The notes: generated from the sequence alone by a model not told the origin. Positions 1 through 13,349 are shown, counted from the first letter of the stretch. The stretch is DNA of 64,000 nt from Ecdyonurus torrentis (GCA_949318235.1 OX439131.1:10498231-10562230); one strand, 5' to 3'. Made by a program: numbers and translations.

Positions 1-50
1 ATCAGAGAGCGTGTTATAAACCTACTAGCCAATCACAGTTGACTTTACAT
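1..50. mobile_element. Partial relative of the hairpin MITE at the window edge
   Basis: AACCTACTAGCCAATCA (about 19-36) is the exact reverse complement of part of the centre of the 48895-49063 hairpin. The first bases (ATCAGAGAGC) match the sequence that follows CCA in the same hairpin arm. The rest diverges. Most of the copy presumably lies upstream of the window. Confidence 0.4.
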
Positions 51-636
51 TGTTAATTACTCTGTATCCGCTCGAACTAGTATTGGGAGAAGTGTAGTAT
101 CAATGCGTTTTAGTACAAGAATAAACTGATTGGAATATTTCTTGTTTTGTTATATAATTATATAACACTTAAACATAGTGTGTGAAGTTGTATAATAATC
201 ATTCTGAAAATCAAAAGATAATAATCATCAGATACATTGTGATTCTTTCAGTTTAACTTTATATTTATTTCATATGTTTGTTATTTTAATCTTATTTTAT
301 AATTAACTTAAATTTAATAAAAAAGTATACTGAACACAAAAGCATACAACCTCATACTATAGCACGTAGATTATCACGGAAGTATGGTAGAAAGATTCAG
401 AAATTCATTAATTATAAAACTTTTTAATAATTGTATGCATATTTTGTATACTGTCTATACTAGCTCACAAAAAAACTATTTTATTTTCACAGTTCAAAGA
501 AAAAATAAATAGAAAACACATACAAAACAAAGCACTTTTTCACTCTTATAACTTCAAACAAGATTGATGTTTTTGAATAACATAAAATCCTTTGAATTAC
601 GGGGGAAAAAACACAATTGATAATAGTTTTTGCTGT

Positions 637-640
<4 letters not shown>

Positions 641-671
<31 letters not shown>

Positions 672-673
672 TG

Positions 674-705
<32 letters not shown>
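641..705. repeat. Inverted homopolymer: (T)30-GTG-(A)32
   Basis: Thirty T (641-670) are followed by three bases and then thirty-two A (674-705), forming a perfect potential hairpin. It may be two retroposed poly(A) tails joined head to head, or slippage. Homopolymer lengths in an assembly are unreliable. Confidence 0.85.
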
Positions 706-707
<2 letters not shown>

Positions 708-839
708 ACAACAAAATTTTACCTAAAAATTGTATATAAGGTCATGAAAATTTGAATACAAAGAGGAAGATATTTTGTTGTTGACCATTACATATAATGA
801 GAACAGTTAAAGTTATATATTTTGAGGATACTTTGGGTG

Positions 840-1000
840 GGCTTGATAAGTCAGTTCAGCTGGTATATAGAATGTGTTTGAGGACACGCGACCTCACATA
901 ACGCCTACAACCCCCTCTGGGCACCAAAGACAGCCCCCACGTGCGAGAGTAAAAAAAAAAACCTCCTGTGAACCCCTGTAGTTCAAGGAACAAAAACAAA
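840..1000. promoter_or_regulatory. Complex GC-richer intronic island (candidate conserved non-coding element)
   Basis: A short interruption of the AT-rich intron with C-rich blocks (CCCCCTCTGGG, CAGCCCCCACGTGCGAG) including a CACGTG E-box. No ORF or splice structure was seen. C-rich blocks resemble Zic/Gli-type binding sequence only loosely. Function is inferred from composition alone. Confidence 0.2.
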
Positions 1001-3099
1001 CAACAACTAAAATATTAAGATTCTTATACTCTTCATTGAAATTATCTCCGAGACGAAATGAAATTTTATTGTATATATATGTAATAAGTTTAGCTTAAAA
1101 AGCATGTAACATTTTAGAAAAATACATTTAAATATAAGTAACACGTTTTTCATTTCCGTTGACAACTTATTTTCTATTTTCAAAAAAATGTCTTGGGTTC
1201 GATCTTGGCATAAAAATTTAATAAAAAGTGCAAAAGTGTTGAACCCATCAGTCATGGTATATAAAGTGGTAGGCAAAAAATAAGCCTGAAAAAGAAAAGT
1301 GTTTGCTTTTTAATTCCGAATTTTTAGATTTGAATCAGAATTCAAATAGTCGAGTGCGATTTTTATAATGCAGCTGCTATTAGTAATTTTTTTTAATTTA
1401 AAATGACATATTGCAAGATATTATGCTATTGATAAGGTTATTATATAGGTATAAAAATTCAAAATTTATAATTAATATAATATCTGATAAAATAATATTA
1501 TAATTAAACTTTTGATAACATTATAACAAATAAAATTCAGTTGATTTTTTTTTATCTCTTGGGTGGCCTTTACACGTCTGTAAAAACTATATTTTAAATT
1601 TTACTTTTTTTTTCTGAATTTATAAATGTATAGAAAGTAAATCATAAGCTGAAAGTAATAATTTTTTTCTTGCTGTAAAAGTTTAATACATTGTGAATAA
1701 TAATAATAAAAACAAAAACAAAAAAATAAAAAAATCCTATTTTTATGCATAGTTTTGAAATTTTGTTTCCTTACATTTGTGAGAACTTTTATTTTATTTT
1801 AAATTTTGAGATTCTTTTTTAATTTTCATACAAGATTTATAATCAAAATCTGTCATAATCTGAACTGATTGATATGTTATGATCTTTAGTTTTGTTGTTC
1901 TTAAAATTTGAAAAAATCGATTTAGTAAAAGATAGGAAATCTACTCTGAGAAATAACCTTCACAAGTGAGAAAAACAAAATATTATCATATATGAAATTG
2001 ATTCGGGATCATAATCATTACCAATGATAATTTGTTACTTATTTTATTTTTAAACATTTATTTGAGATGATGTGAATACCATGCGTACTGTTACTGTACA
2101 GTATAATATATATATCAACATATCCTATATATGAGCTATATCTATAATTATAGAATAACTTCAAATTGGGGCCCATCATTCATCAAGATAGAAATTGTAT
2201 TAACAAACGTCTAAAAATAAGAAATAAATAGGCGAGTAATGAACAACAATATATTGTCACGGTGGGCAATTGTTATATGGCGACAACAAAACGACTGTGT
2301 CACACACTATACACTATACTATACTTTATGGGGTGAGGTATTTTATCATTGCATTACAAAAGACGTCTTCTCGTGGTGATTTATATATTGCAAGAGGGGG
2401 CTGAAATTATTGACATATGAACTTAAACTTTTGAACCCTCTATGTCTTTTCAAAAATCCACAAATATATATAAACATCTTGGCACCAGTGTCGAAATATC
2501 TATGCGTTAAAATATTGCTGATCTTTATGATTGTTTTTCTTTCTTGCAGTTTCCCAGTTTTTTTTTTCTGACTGTTATTATAGTATTGAGGGGTCATTTT
2601 TTACTTATTTTACAGACATTTTGATGTTTTGTATTCAGTAAAGAAAATTTATGTTAAAAAAGGTGTGATTTTATATATTTTATTTTGAAAAATACTGAGA
2701 AGAAATTTTGATTAAATTGAAGATAAATTTTTGTAACAAAAATAAATCGTAACAATTGCAGTGATAAATTTAAGATTTTGAAATGTATATTATAGAATGA
2801 GGGTGATTTCAGTTATTTTCCCCTTCATATGCATGCAGTATAGTATATATATATATTTTTTTTAACCACTATCAATTATAATCCCAGTTAATTATTTTTA
2901 AGCCTAAAATACGTATTTGACAATTAAACTTTTAAACTAACTTCATAAATGTCCCACCAACTTTTTAAATTTCTGTAAAGACATATAGTAAATTTCAGAA
3001 AATATATATTAAATAAATTAAAAACTTAGAAAATTTATGTAACAAACAATCGTTTTAGTGGGACGTAAATTGCAGATAAAAGATTGAAAATTTGTATAA

Positions 3100-3260
3100 C
3101 ACCTGCGGCGTCACTCTAGCTGTTTCACTGTTCACAGTTTGTTATTGTTATCATGTTGTGACTGGCTGACGAGGTTATTACTGCTACCGCCAAGTGACGA
3201 TGCGCAGACTCGTGCGCGCAAACAGCGTCTATTTCTGTACCAAACTCTCACACTCTTACC
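3100..3260. promoter_or_regulatory. Complex intronic island
   Basis: Higher-GC, non-repetitive segment containing CACCTGCGGCGTCAC and GCGCAGACTCGTGCGCGC. The small ORF across it shows no similarity I recognise and no convincing splice sites. Candidate intronic enhancer; low confidence. Confidence 0.2.
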
Positions 3261-5805
3261 TGAGACTATATTTATATTTGGAATCTTCAATGATTTAATG
3301 TCTTATAAACATTATATTATATGAAGATAATAAATTACTATTCAATTGGAATTTTTCAACAATATTATATGATTAAGCAGATAGGTATATACCATAATTA
3401 CGCACGTGTTCAAAAATGTCCTGTTTTATATAATGTGTTCATCATGTGTGCAACTTTAAGAACTATGATTCACACTCTTTAAATTAAAATTTATGGTGCA
3501 ATCTCCAATTTAGAACATTTACGCATACTTTTTTTTGTTTATTATTGTGCTTGTGGAAATTACTCAATATATTTATTGATTTATATAAAGCAACCGTTAA
3601 TGTATAAGTCACCATGTATTGTATTGCAATAGTGCTCTTTTAATCATATAACTCATGTCTTATGTTTTTACTACTTTTATTTCTTCATATATATTTGTAA
3701 AAATACTCCACGTTTGAATCACCCTACTTTAAAAATGATAAAAGGACCGCTATCATAATTTGTTTCCAATATTCTAAAAAAAGGAATAAATTGCCCCTAG
3801 CTGTTACTGTTTTATTAAATATAGTTCTAAATTTTATTTTAGAAAAATTGTGTTAAAATTAAATTTTCTTGTAAATAATAATTCTATTGAAATTTAAAAA
3901 TAAGAAAGCATACAAACTTTTTTAATATTTTTTATATAATAATAAAATCCACGTGCTCGGCTATATATAATAAAAATTCTAATTTAAGTTAAGAAAAGGA
4001 AAAAGGAAAAAAAAAAAAAACTAATACACAACAACATTTTTTTTTTATATATAATATTGTTAGTCTTTATTATGGTATATAAAAAATTAATATTTTAGAG
4101 CTATAGTTTTTTTTTATTGTTAGGTTTTTGAAGAGGCATTCTTGAAGCTTTGTTCTCTGTTTGTCCATCCATCATGACGTGTCAAGCGTTGCTCTAGAAC
4201 TCAAACTGACCACACAGCACACAAAGTTGTTCTCTAGCTAAAACTAGACACAAAATAACATTGTATATATATATTATCCATCAAATATGGTGTTCTCAGT
4301 TAGACAGTTATTGTTCTATTAAATATAGTTGAGACTTATAATATCAGAGTTCTGAATATAAGATCTACTGTCAATAAAATCAAAGATTACAAATCATATA
4401 CTGCAGTGTGAGTTACAGTGGAGTATATACGTATAATATATATAAAAGAAATGTTCAAAAAGTGTGCATGAATATGTTTTATACGCTGCAGACTTTTTGC
4501 AAAGTATTGAAATAAACAAATTGTTATAATTATAATGAAAGGTTGTATCTGATAAAAAAAAATTGACAATTGATGTCTTTTATTTGTGATTCAAAAATAA
4601 TAAGTAAATAAATTTTAGAAGTCAAAATAATATAATATGTAGACACCAAAATGTAAATCAGTATAGTATATAATATGTTTTTTTTATATTGTGCTAAAAT
4701 GCATGTATTTATAATATTATAAATATTTTTATATATATTTACAGTATATAGTAATTACCATAAATAATTAGTTTTGAAGAAAGCAAAATGAAGTGTCACT
4801 GTAAAATATAATTGAAAAAAAAAAAAAAAAAACTAGATAAAAAGTTTTTTTTTTCTTTTGCAAAAATATAAATATATGAAATTAATAAAGCCTTATAAGG
4901 AAAGAAATATATTATATAAGAGAGCTGTGTTTATATAAAAACTTAAAATTTAAGTCTATACAATTTCTTTAAAAAAAAAAAAAAATCTATACCACTAGCA
5001 CATTTAAATTGTCTAACACTTTATCTTAAATCATTATAATAATAATAAAGAAATTAGCATAACAATAAGACTAAAATTAAAGAAAATGACATCGATAAGT
5101 ATCTTGAATTTTTTTTTAAGTTATTTAAATTTATATTGCAACTTTTTTTTCTCTCTTCTTTTTCTTCAAGGTAAATTTATTACCCTCGTACATTAATATA
5201 CTTCAGCAATATTTTACATGATGAGTAAACCCTATGTGTATTTTTTAAGAGAGGTAAAGAATTTTTGCTTAGAATTATTTATTTTGAGGTACAAATTTAT
5301 GAGGTGAGACCAGAGAATATGCAAACTCCTATGCGATCACAAAATTTTCATGCCAACTTTTTTTTATATATATAATTTTGAAACCACTTTGTTTAAATTG
5401 AGTGTTTATTATAAACATTGCGTAGATTTGTGTACATCATTTGTCAGCTGATGTTTTTGAATTTGTTGTATAATGAGAGAGGAAAGAAAATATATATTTA
5501 GCTAAATTGTTTAAAGTAACAAATTAATATCACAGAAACATTATATAAGCAACATATTTATGTTCTTAAATGAAATTATATTTGAATTTTTCATTAAACT
5601 TTTATTTTGCATATTTTATTTGTCTTCAAAACAAAAAAATCATGCAATATTAAAATAAATATAAACACAATTTAAAAACAGCATTCTTGGTAGATTATTC
5701 AAAATATTTTTCCATCCTGCTTTTACAAAATAATATATATATATATATTTTTAATATTTGCAGTAGAAGAATAATACATGTAAAAGCATTTCAACACTTT
5801 ATAAT

Positions 5806-5943
<138 letters not shown>

Positions 5944-6180
5944 GATGGTTTTTAAAATTGAAATAGAAAAGAGGTCTCCGGTGCCATAATATAACCTCAA
6001 AATCCAAATTGATGTAAAAAATAAAAACCAATACATTCTCATAACTTCATTGAGAACATATTCAAAATTTATCGTTACGTAAAATAAAAGTTCACACCTT
6101 ATATATAAAATAAAAATTTAAATATATAAAAGTTATTATATATTTTGATGTCACATTGAAAATATAAAATATGATTATAT

Positions 6181-6370
6181 CCTTGTTTATGGGACGTCTC
6201 CACTTAATCCGGATTAAATCGTATCAAGTTGGCGATTTTTTACGCATGATGCCGCGCGCAAACCATTCATACAGTATTTTTGAATCTTCATTGATATCGT
6301 ATATGTTTACTCACGGTTTATATATCAGAGTGTTTTAGAACCGACCGCCAAAGGGGCTTGTCTGTCTGTC
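6181..6370. promoter_or_regulatory. Intronic island with a TAATCCGGATTA palindrome (candidate enhancer)
   Basis: TAATCC at 6205-6210 directly abuts its reverse complement GGATTA at 6211-6216, making a 12-base palindrome. TAATCC is the established core site of K50 homeodomain factors (Otx/Bicoid/Pitx). The surrounding 190 bases are GC-richer and non-repetitive (for example GATGCCGCGCGCAAACC) and lie about 2.3 kb before the finger 4-5 exon. Enhancer function is inference. Confidence 0.35.
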
Positions 6371-7360
6371 TCTTTATTATATACAGCACTCAAAGTATTT
6401 AAACGCCATCTTATAGTTGTTAAGTTTATTATTATTTATCAATTAATACAGTATATTTATTAATATTGAAGTTTTTGATGTAGACTATTTTTATTGTATG
6501 TGGTTTGGGGTTGTCTTTGATTAAATACACGTTTCATAAAAACACAACGTGCATGAGCAATATGCTATATCTTACTATTAATTAAAATTTAACTCATGAG
6601 AGTTACACAATACATTTATAATGTATACAAAATAATAATTTATTTAACTGTCCAAATTAAATATCCAATTTTTTTACTAATATGAAACTAAACATTGTTA
6701 TATACAAGAAATATTAATATGAAAATTCAAAATATCTATAAAAGTACTGAAATGTATAATATAGGGACCCTTTTTGTGTTTATTTGAAAATCGCAGTTTG
6801 CCCTTTTGAAATGAACAAAACAAAACGACCCAATTATTAAAAAAAAAAAAAATGTCGTACTGCAACAAACAATATTACTCACTCAGTGGATGAGTTTCTA
6901 TATATGGGATGGGACGAAGTCTGGTATTTTCTATATCTAATATTTGTGTTTTTCTTTATTGTTATTAATATACTGTGCATGCAGTATGGGTGTGAATTTT
7001 TTGTATTGACCAATCATTTCTAATTCTATGTACAATAATCTAAGCAAATACACTTTATGTGTATTTTGATTGTATAAGATGAAAGAATGAACAAATATTG
7101 AATTTTGAATGTATTTTGAATTTTAAAATCTATATTATAAATGTCATATTAAATAAGAATTTTATGCTATATTATACTAAAAATGCTTAAATTACAAAAT
7201 ATACAACGAATAAAAGCTTTCAAAGTTGCAAGAAGTTTTATAATTTTTACAAAATAAAGTAAAAAGTTGATATATACAGTATACATAAACGCTTATATTG
7301 TATAATGGGTATTTATATATAATATAAAAAAGTAACAATATTTACAATTTTGACCGAGTA

Positions 7361-7470
7361 GTTTGCGCTAGTGTCGCTATTATTTGATATTTACTCACTC
7401 ACCCCTATAGTGGTGATTTAGTGAGCATACGTTTGCTTTCATTGCACCCCATTTACTTACCCTCCTTTCC
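7361..7470. promoter_or_regulatory. Small complex intronic island
   Basis: Non-repetitive segment with CACCCCTATAGTGGTGATTTA and CCCCATTTACTTACCCTCC about 1.1 kb upstream of the finger exon. No ORF. Weak candidate for a conserved element. Confidence 0.15.
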
Positions 7471-8099
7471 CCCCAAGTCAAGTATTTAACAACTTCTCTC
7501 CCTTCTTTTTTTTTTCTCGCGTTTTCAATCACACCAAACTTACTACTTCACATAATATAGCGACGTTTTTATGTGGTTTTGTTTTGTTTTTATGTCCTCA
7601 GAATGATTAACCACACAACTTTGCACTCCATAAATATAAATCAATGTAAAAAGTTATGAAAAACATCTATTGATATACATAAAAAGATCTTTCTTCGTCT
7701 ACTGTATATAGAAAATTCGATGAAAAATGTGATTTAAAAATATTATCAGTCAAGAATATTTCATTTTTATTTTTATTGAAAGTTATATAACTTTATAAGC
7801 AAAAATTTCTTTAAATCTGCTGGTCATACAAAAAAAAAATAATAATAATAATAATTATATATAAAAAATCAAAACACGTCTCTCGCATTATTTTTTTTAA
7901 TGCTAATTGAAAGTAACTTTAAAAAATTATTTGAGAAAAGACGTTAAGTAATTGAAATTCAAATCTTGATACAGCAAATTCTTTTATATAAACTTTAAAA
8001 TGATTTTCCCATCGCAAATAATTATGTTGGGCAAATTAGGCATTATATACAAGATAAAAACAGAAACGTGTTTACAAAATAAATTGTAAAATTTGAGTA

Positions 8100-8340
8100 A
8101 ACATGCACGGATAAAAATTACTATATATAACTTAAAAATTATGCTAGCTCATTTTATGAACAATTTGTTCAATACAAAAAATATAATAATCTGTGCTATA
8201 ATATATACTTCATACTAAGTTACATAGCATAAATATTATGTCGCACAGCATAATTATTTATGCTGTTCTAATTCAGCATGATTTATGCTCTAATGACATA
8301 AAAGCAGCATAAATTATCATATATTTTTTACGTGTAATAT
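8100..8340. repeat. Possible small MITE-like palindromic repeat
   Basis: GCATAA/TTATGC words occur repeatedly in both orientations (around 8218-8315), and the segment begins CACGGATAAAAATTAC and ends in the loosely inverse ATATTTTTTACGTG. No clear target-site duplication. It ends about 230 bases before a Zic exon. Confidence 0.25.
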
Positions 8341-8543
8341 TACCAATACGTATACTTTATTGAAAAATTAAACTCGAATGAAGAGTCTTATTGTTAGTCT
8401 TTATAGATTATTAATGGTATATAGTTAATCTATTAATAACTTATTTACAATTGTTATAGTTATAGTCATAACACATAGTCGTTTCACTTAATTATAAACA
8501 AATGAAAATTAACTGTGTAAGATTCAGTTTCATCATCTAATGA

Positions 8544-8819
<276 letters not shown>

Positions 8820-9003
8820 TGAGATTCAAATTTGAAGTTCAAATTTATATATATTATCAAGTGCGTGTTTATTTTTTTACTGTGCATTTTACTCACTGAA
8901 ATACAGAAATTTATTTATAATACATTTAATTTTCTATACGCGGCAAGGTCAAATTTATTTGTTTCTCCATGCAGTTTTGAATAACTTGCTTATTTGTGTA
9001 CAG

Positions 9004-9233
9004 GTTCACGGCAAGAGCCCACCCCCCGGACTGGGTGCAGGTAGCGGCTACGACTCAGACGACTCAACCTCAAGTTCAGGAGGCCACAGCGCCGCCACGC
9101 CTCTCTCACCGGGACATAACGCACCCTCAACCCCCGCGAGTGCTGCCTCAGGACCCGTGGCGAACCCCCCTCCACCTCCTCTCACCGCAGCACCACCTCA
9201 TGCAGCTCCTCACCACACCAACCTCTCTGAGTG
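9004..9233 (+). CDS. opa: Zic/odd-paired, exon encoding the end of finger 5 and the low-complexity linker
   Basis: The exon opens in phase 0 with VHGKSPPPG; the His is the last zinc ligand of finger 5, so the junction with 8738 is fixed by protein chemistry. It continues with an acidic/serine stretch (GYDSDDSTSSSGG), then Ala/Pro/Ser-rich sequence and HHTNLSEW. It follows a 265-base intron with acceptor GTACAG ending at 9003, and ends at a GTTAGT donor at 9234 (phase 2, inside the Trp codon). A GYDSD/E-type acidic serine block just after the fingers is typical of arthropod odd-paired. The sequence is GC-rich against an AT-rich background, as expected for a conserved coding exon. The linker is likely disordered; no catalytic function is expected. 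Confidence 0.94.
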
Positions 9234-9350
9234 GTTAGTAATCAGTTTATTGCAAACATTAAATTATAATTTATTTGGTATTTCATTCACTTGTTACTTT
9301 AGCAATTAATTAATTTATGTTGAAAGCTAACATTTTATTTTGTATTGCAG

Positions 9351-9537
9351 GTACGTGTGTCAGAGCAGTGAAGTGAAGTATGGCATGCCAACCCCTCCCT
9401 CGGCAGAGCATTCTCCAGTGGGTATGCACCATCATCATCACCACCCTCACCCGGCTGCGCACCAACTGCACCACTTGCACCACCATCATCATCAACACGC
9501 AGCGGCGGCAGCGGCGGCAGCTGCAGCGGCCTACTGA
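9351..9537 (+). CDS. opa: Zic/odd-paired, terminal coding exon (WYVCQ motif, His-rich and poly-Ala tail)
   Basis: After a 117-base intron (acceptor TATTGCAG ending at 9350) the first G completes the Trp codon, giving (W)YVCQSSEVKYGMPTPPS, the conserved C-terminal Zic motif and the GMPTPPS block seen in arthropod odd-paired. It continues with two His-rich runs (six His around 9427-9444, then HHLHHHHHQH) and eleven Ala ending in Tyr, with stop TGA at 9535-9537. The alanines use mixed GCA/GCG/GCT/GCC codons, so the tract is not a fresh pure triplet expansion. The three exons give about 194 visible residues. A poly-Ala/His tail is common in Zic proteins. The protein-coding end is certain; the biological role of the tail is not known from sequence. 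Confidence 0.95.
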
Positions 9538-10240
9538 CCCGCCGCCGGTCCTGCCATCCACACGTACCGGGATACAGACCCGGGTTGGATGTAGCAGGGC
9601 CCCCTCAGCACCTCGTGTACTCAACTCTAGGCAAATCTATGAGGGATAATTTTAGTGATAGGTGCAATGAACGTTATAATATAACTTCTCTGGTCCAAAG
9701 ATGTTGATACTCAAAAACAAAATAAAACAATATATTACGAGTGCGACATAATAGACAATTAAGTGTTAATGTAATTTTAGTTTTGCGCGAGCAACAGTGC
9801 GCAGAAACGTGTATAAAAATACAAAAAAAAACAAAGTAAAGCCTTATAGTGCGAGCCAGTGAGGAACAGTTCTGTACAGCGCACAAAAACAAAAGAAAAG
9901 TGTAGCGCGCCGCACGACAAACAGCGTACTTCTCAGGAAATTAAACTGCTATTGATTGTTTTTCCCCACCAACTCTCTCTTCTCTTGCTTTTATATAAAT
10001 AACAAGGAAATCAAGACTTGTGCACCAAACTCAAGATGTTGTTTCTTTTCAGTTCAGTCAATACTTCAACCAAAACACAGACTTCTTGCAAAATTTGTCA
10101 CTCAACTCTATTATATTTTATATACTGTTAAATTCTCTACTTATTTCAATTTATAAATGCATTTCAGAAGATAATAATAGAACTACTTACATAATAATAA
10201 TAAATAATATAACAATAAAAGCTATTTCTTCCAAAATTTA
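9538..10240 (+). other. Probable 3' UTR of Zic/opa
   Basis: Sequence directly after the stop is moderately GC-rich to about 9920 and then AT-rich. A canonical AATAAA hexamer lies at 9721-9726 and another AATAAA-containing stretch (ACAATAAAAGC) is near 10210. Either could be the polyadenylation signal; the true end cannot be fixed by eye. No other gene is visible in this stretch. Confidence 0.5.
9721..9726 (+). other. Candidate polyadenylation signal AATAAA
   Basis: First AATAAA downstream of the Zic stop codon, 184 bases after TGA. AATAAA is frequent by chance in such AT-rich DNA, so this is a candidate only. Confidence 0.3.
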
Positions 10241-11180
10241 TTAATTACTTTCCCATTATTATTTCCTTTATATTATATGAAAATTTCGGTAATAATTACA
10301 TACAATTTTTAAAAGGTTCCAAGAAAATTAAAATATTTCCAATAAATTTAAGAATGCTGAAATATACTATTAATTATTTTCATATATATGGAGTGTCTTC
10401 ATAAAAATTTAACATAAAAAAACATCAGTAATATTAAGAGCAATATTGTAATTATCACAGTTTTTAAAAAGTTCTTATCTTATATACGCAGCACGCAACC
10501 CAATAATTTCAAACTCGATTTGTATTTAAATAATTTATAAATTTGATACGATATAGTCACACGCGCATGGATATAATGACATTTAATTCTACTGAAATCT
10601 TGATTAAAATTTTCTTTATGCGAAGAAAAAAATATATATACATTTGTCATTTTCACATTCCATTTGATATTTTTTTTTTTTATAAATAACTGCTGAATAA
10701 ATTTTAATTTTCGTGCCTTGTATATAATATTTCAAACACTTTATTGCTCGTATATTCTATCATTTAATAAATATTATTTTAACTTATAGTGATACAACTC
10801 GTTTTTTAAACTTGAAATTTTGCTGCTTTCATTACAAATATAAAAATAAAAGAAAGAGGAGAAAAGTGAACGATTTATTTTGTAAAAATATTGTTTAGTA
10901 TAAAGTATATAATGAATTTAAATGCATTTTAATAAGAGTATAGGCGATCTCATTACATTTTAGATTTTATGGTTTTTCAAATTATAAACAATCTGTAAAA
11001 ATTTTATATTGATTTAAAAAATGTGTAAGTTTATTTGGGGTATACGAAAGTTTTCTATCTCTGCATTTTCCCCCCACTTTTTTGTTCTTAAATTTGATTA
11101 CTTAGTTCAAGTTTTTGGAACCTAATTTTAATTTAATTTCATAGTTTTGGTGCACAAGTCTGCATAACTTAATTATAATT

Positions 11181-11390
11181 TTGTTGCTTGGCAGACATGC
11201 AGAGTGAGTGTTTTGATAGTAACCAAGCACGCGTGAGTCGTTTTGCTTGCACTCAACATTTTTCTGGTGCTTCCCTCAGCTGAAATAACAAATGAGCATC
11301 AAGTTTGAGTGACAGGCCACGTCAAGAAGTCCCTAATCACATCTCAAAAGCTTGACTGCATGTTTTTTGTTTTGTTTTTTTGCTTTATAC
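11181..11390. promoter_or_regulatory. Complex island downstream of Zic (candidate conserved non-coding element)
   Basis: About 200 bases of higher complexity in otherwise AT-rich sequence, with GTAACCAAGCACGCGTGAG, CCCTCAGCTGAAATA and a TGACAG (Meis/TALE-type) word. No ORF or splice structure. Function inferred only from composition and from position 1.7 kb beyond the Zic stop. Confidence 0.2.
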
Positions 11391-11442
11391 TCTTGCTTCA
11401 TCTGCTCATATATATTAAAACCACTTAAACAATAACACTGCC

Positions 11443-11466
11443 AAAAAAAAAAAAAAAAAAAAAAAA
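11443..11466. repeat. Poly(A) tract preceded by CACTGCC
   Basis: Homopolymer A run directly after AACACTGCC. The CACTGCCA word resembles the end of the element at 34055, but no matching right end was found, so it is recorded as a simple repeat. Confidence 0.8.
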
Positions 11467-12852
11467 TCTGGCGTTCTTAACATGCTAATTTATAATATCT
11501 ACTATGCAGTATTAGGTACTGTATACTATACTGGCATGAATTTTTCATAGAGCATTTTTAAATTTATATGGATGTTTCAGGTTTCAGCTCTGAATAATAT
11601 TTGAAATCTAAATTGAACAACAATAAAAATTGCCATAAAAGTTACTAAATTTGTTAAGTATTAACTTTCAAAAATAAATTAGACTTCAGAATAAAAAATT
11701 TAAATAAATCTAGTAAACAAAATTAAAGGTCTTAATTCACATGCATATCTAATTTAATTTGATTTCTAATTGCTGCGATTATATTTGAGTGTTCCTGGAA
11801 ATTCATTATATTTATGAATCCAATTATAAAAAGCAGAATAATAATATTAATACGCCAGTATATCCAATGAGTAAGACCCGATGAAAATTACCTCGACGGA
11901 AATAGTATAAGTAAAAATATGACCTTATACTTGCTAATAAATAACTATACAAATTGACAAAAATAGAAGCCTTACGTTCCATAAAATACTATACGTAAAA
12001 AAAAAAGTGGTGTAATCGTTAAAGTGGAAGCAACATAAAAAAACACATAAATTTTCCACCAAAATTACTCATTATAACATGTATATTTGTCTCAAATTTA
12101 TCGTGTATAAAAAAATAAATAATAATAATGTTGTATATTATAACTTTAATTTCTCATTATAATTTGTTAAGAGAAAGCTGGATATTCGTGTTAATTTTTA
12201 AAATTGTTTCTGACTCAATTTTGAGTCATATACTTTGTGATTGTCAAAAAATATGGCGCTTGCAAAAAAATATATATTATTATAATTACCATTTAAAATT
12301 GACTTGAATATGTAAATAGCAACGCTGAAAAAAAATTATTGATGCTTCATCTTCATAATGTGCATATAGAAATTTTTGGCAAAAAGATTTCTTATTGGAG
12401 AACATAATTCGTTATTATTGTTCATCTGATTTTTTTTTTATAATTGATTGAATATGCAGTCTCAATATTTTGATCTTTTCAGTGTAATTATATTATATTT
12501 GTGTAAAATAAAAATGTGTGAAAGTTAAAAAGTATGCAAGAGATGTGGAATGAAAATGCACTGAAATATGCAAAGAAAATAAAAACAAAATCGTCAACAT
12601 TTGACCTTTAAAAAAATAAAACCATCTTTTATTTATTTATTATTATTTTAATAATTTCCTTATTTTTCAAGTTGGGTGGCTTTAGATTCATCAATTCATC
12701 TTAAAAAGTATCAGTTTGCGAAATATATATAAAAGAATTTAGTTTTAAAATTTTATTGAAAAATATTTTAAATATTTTACCTTTATTTTTATATAACAAT
12801 AGAAATTTTTATCCTTAATTTTTTACATTTTTTTGTTTCATATGACAATTTG

Positions 12853-12968
<116 letters not shown>

Positions 12969-13313
12969 CGCATTTCTATTATTCACTCAATTTAATTTTC
13001 CATTTCTAATTTATAAGAAAATCTATTAAATGCATTCCCTTTAACGATAAATAAAATGCAGTAAAATTGGATTTATCATTTATCACACTAAAAAATAGTA
13101 ATAAAACAGTTGTTTTGATGGAATTTTTTTTAAATACTTTTTCATATATATATTCTTAAAAAGAAATGAAAATTTAGCCTTAAGGAATTTAATACTTATA
13201 CACAGGTGTGAAAATTACTTTGGTGAGCTTCAGAAGTTAGTTAACCTTTAAAGTTTAAAAGAAAAAGAAAGAAGCTTATAAGAAAATGTAAAACCATTTT
13301 TCCGTGGACTTCT

Positions 13314-13314
<1 letters not shown>

Positions 13315-13349
<35 letters not shown>
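13315..13349. repeat. Poly(T) tract, 35 bp
   Basis: Uninterrupted T run, equal to a poly(A) tail on the minus strand; no retroposed gene recognised on its minus-strand 5' side (higher coordinates). Confidence 0.95.

Larger units (their letters stand above)
10250..12850. other. AT-rich intergenic DNA without recognisable genes
   Basis: Apart from the 11181-11390 island and one A-run I see no coding signal, RNA gene or repeat structure in this stretch; ORFs are short and compositionally random. Confidence 0.6.

Noticed and set aside
1190..1215. B-box-like GGGTTCGATCTTGG suggesting a tRNA
   Set aside because: No A-box at the proper distance and no acceptor stem; AT-rich flanks.
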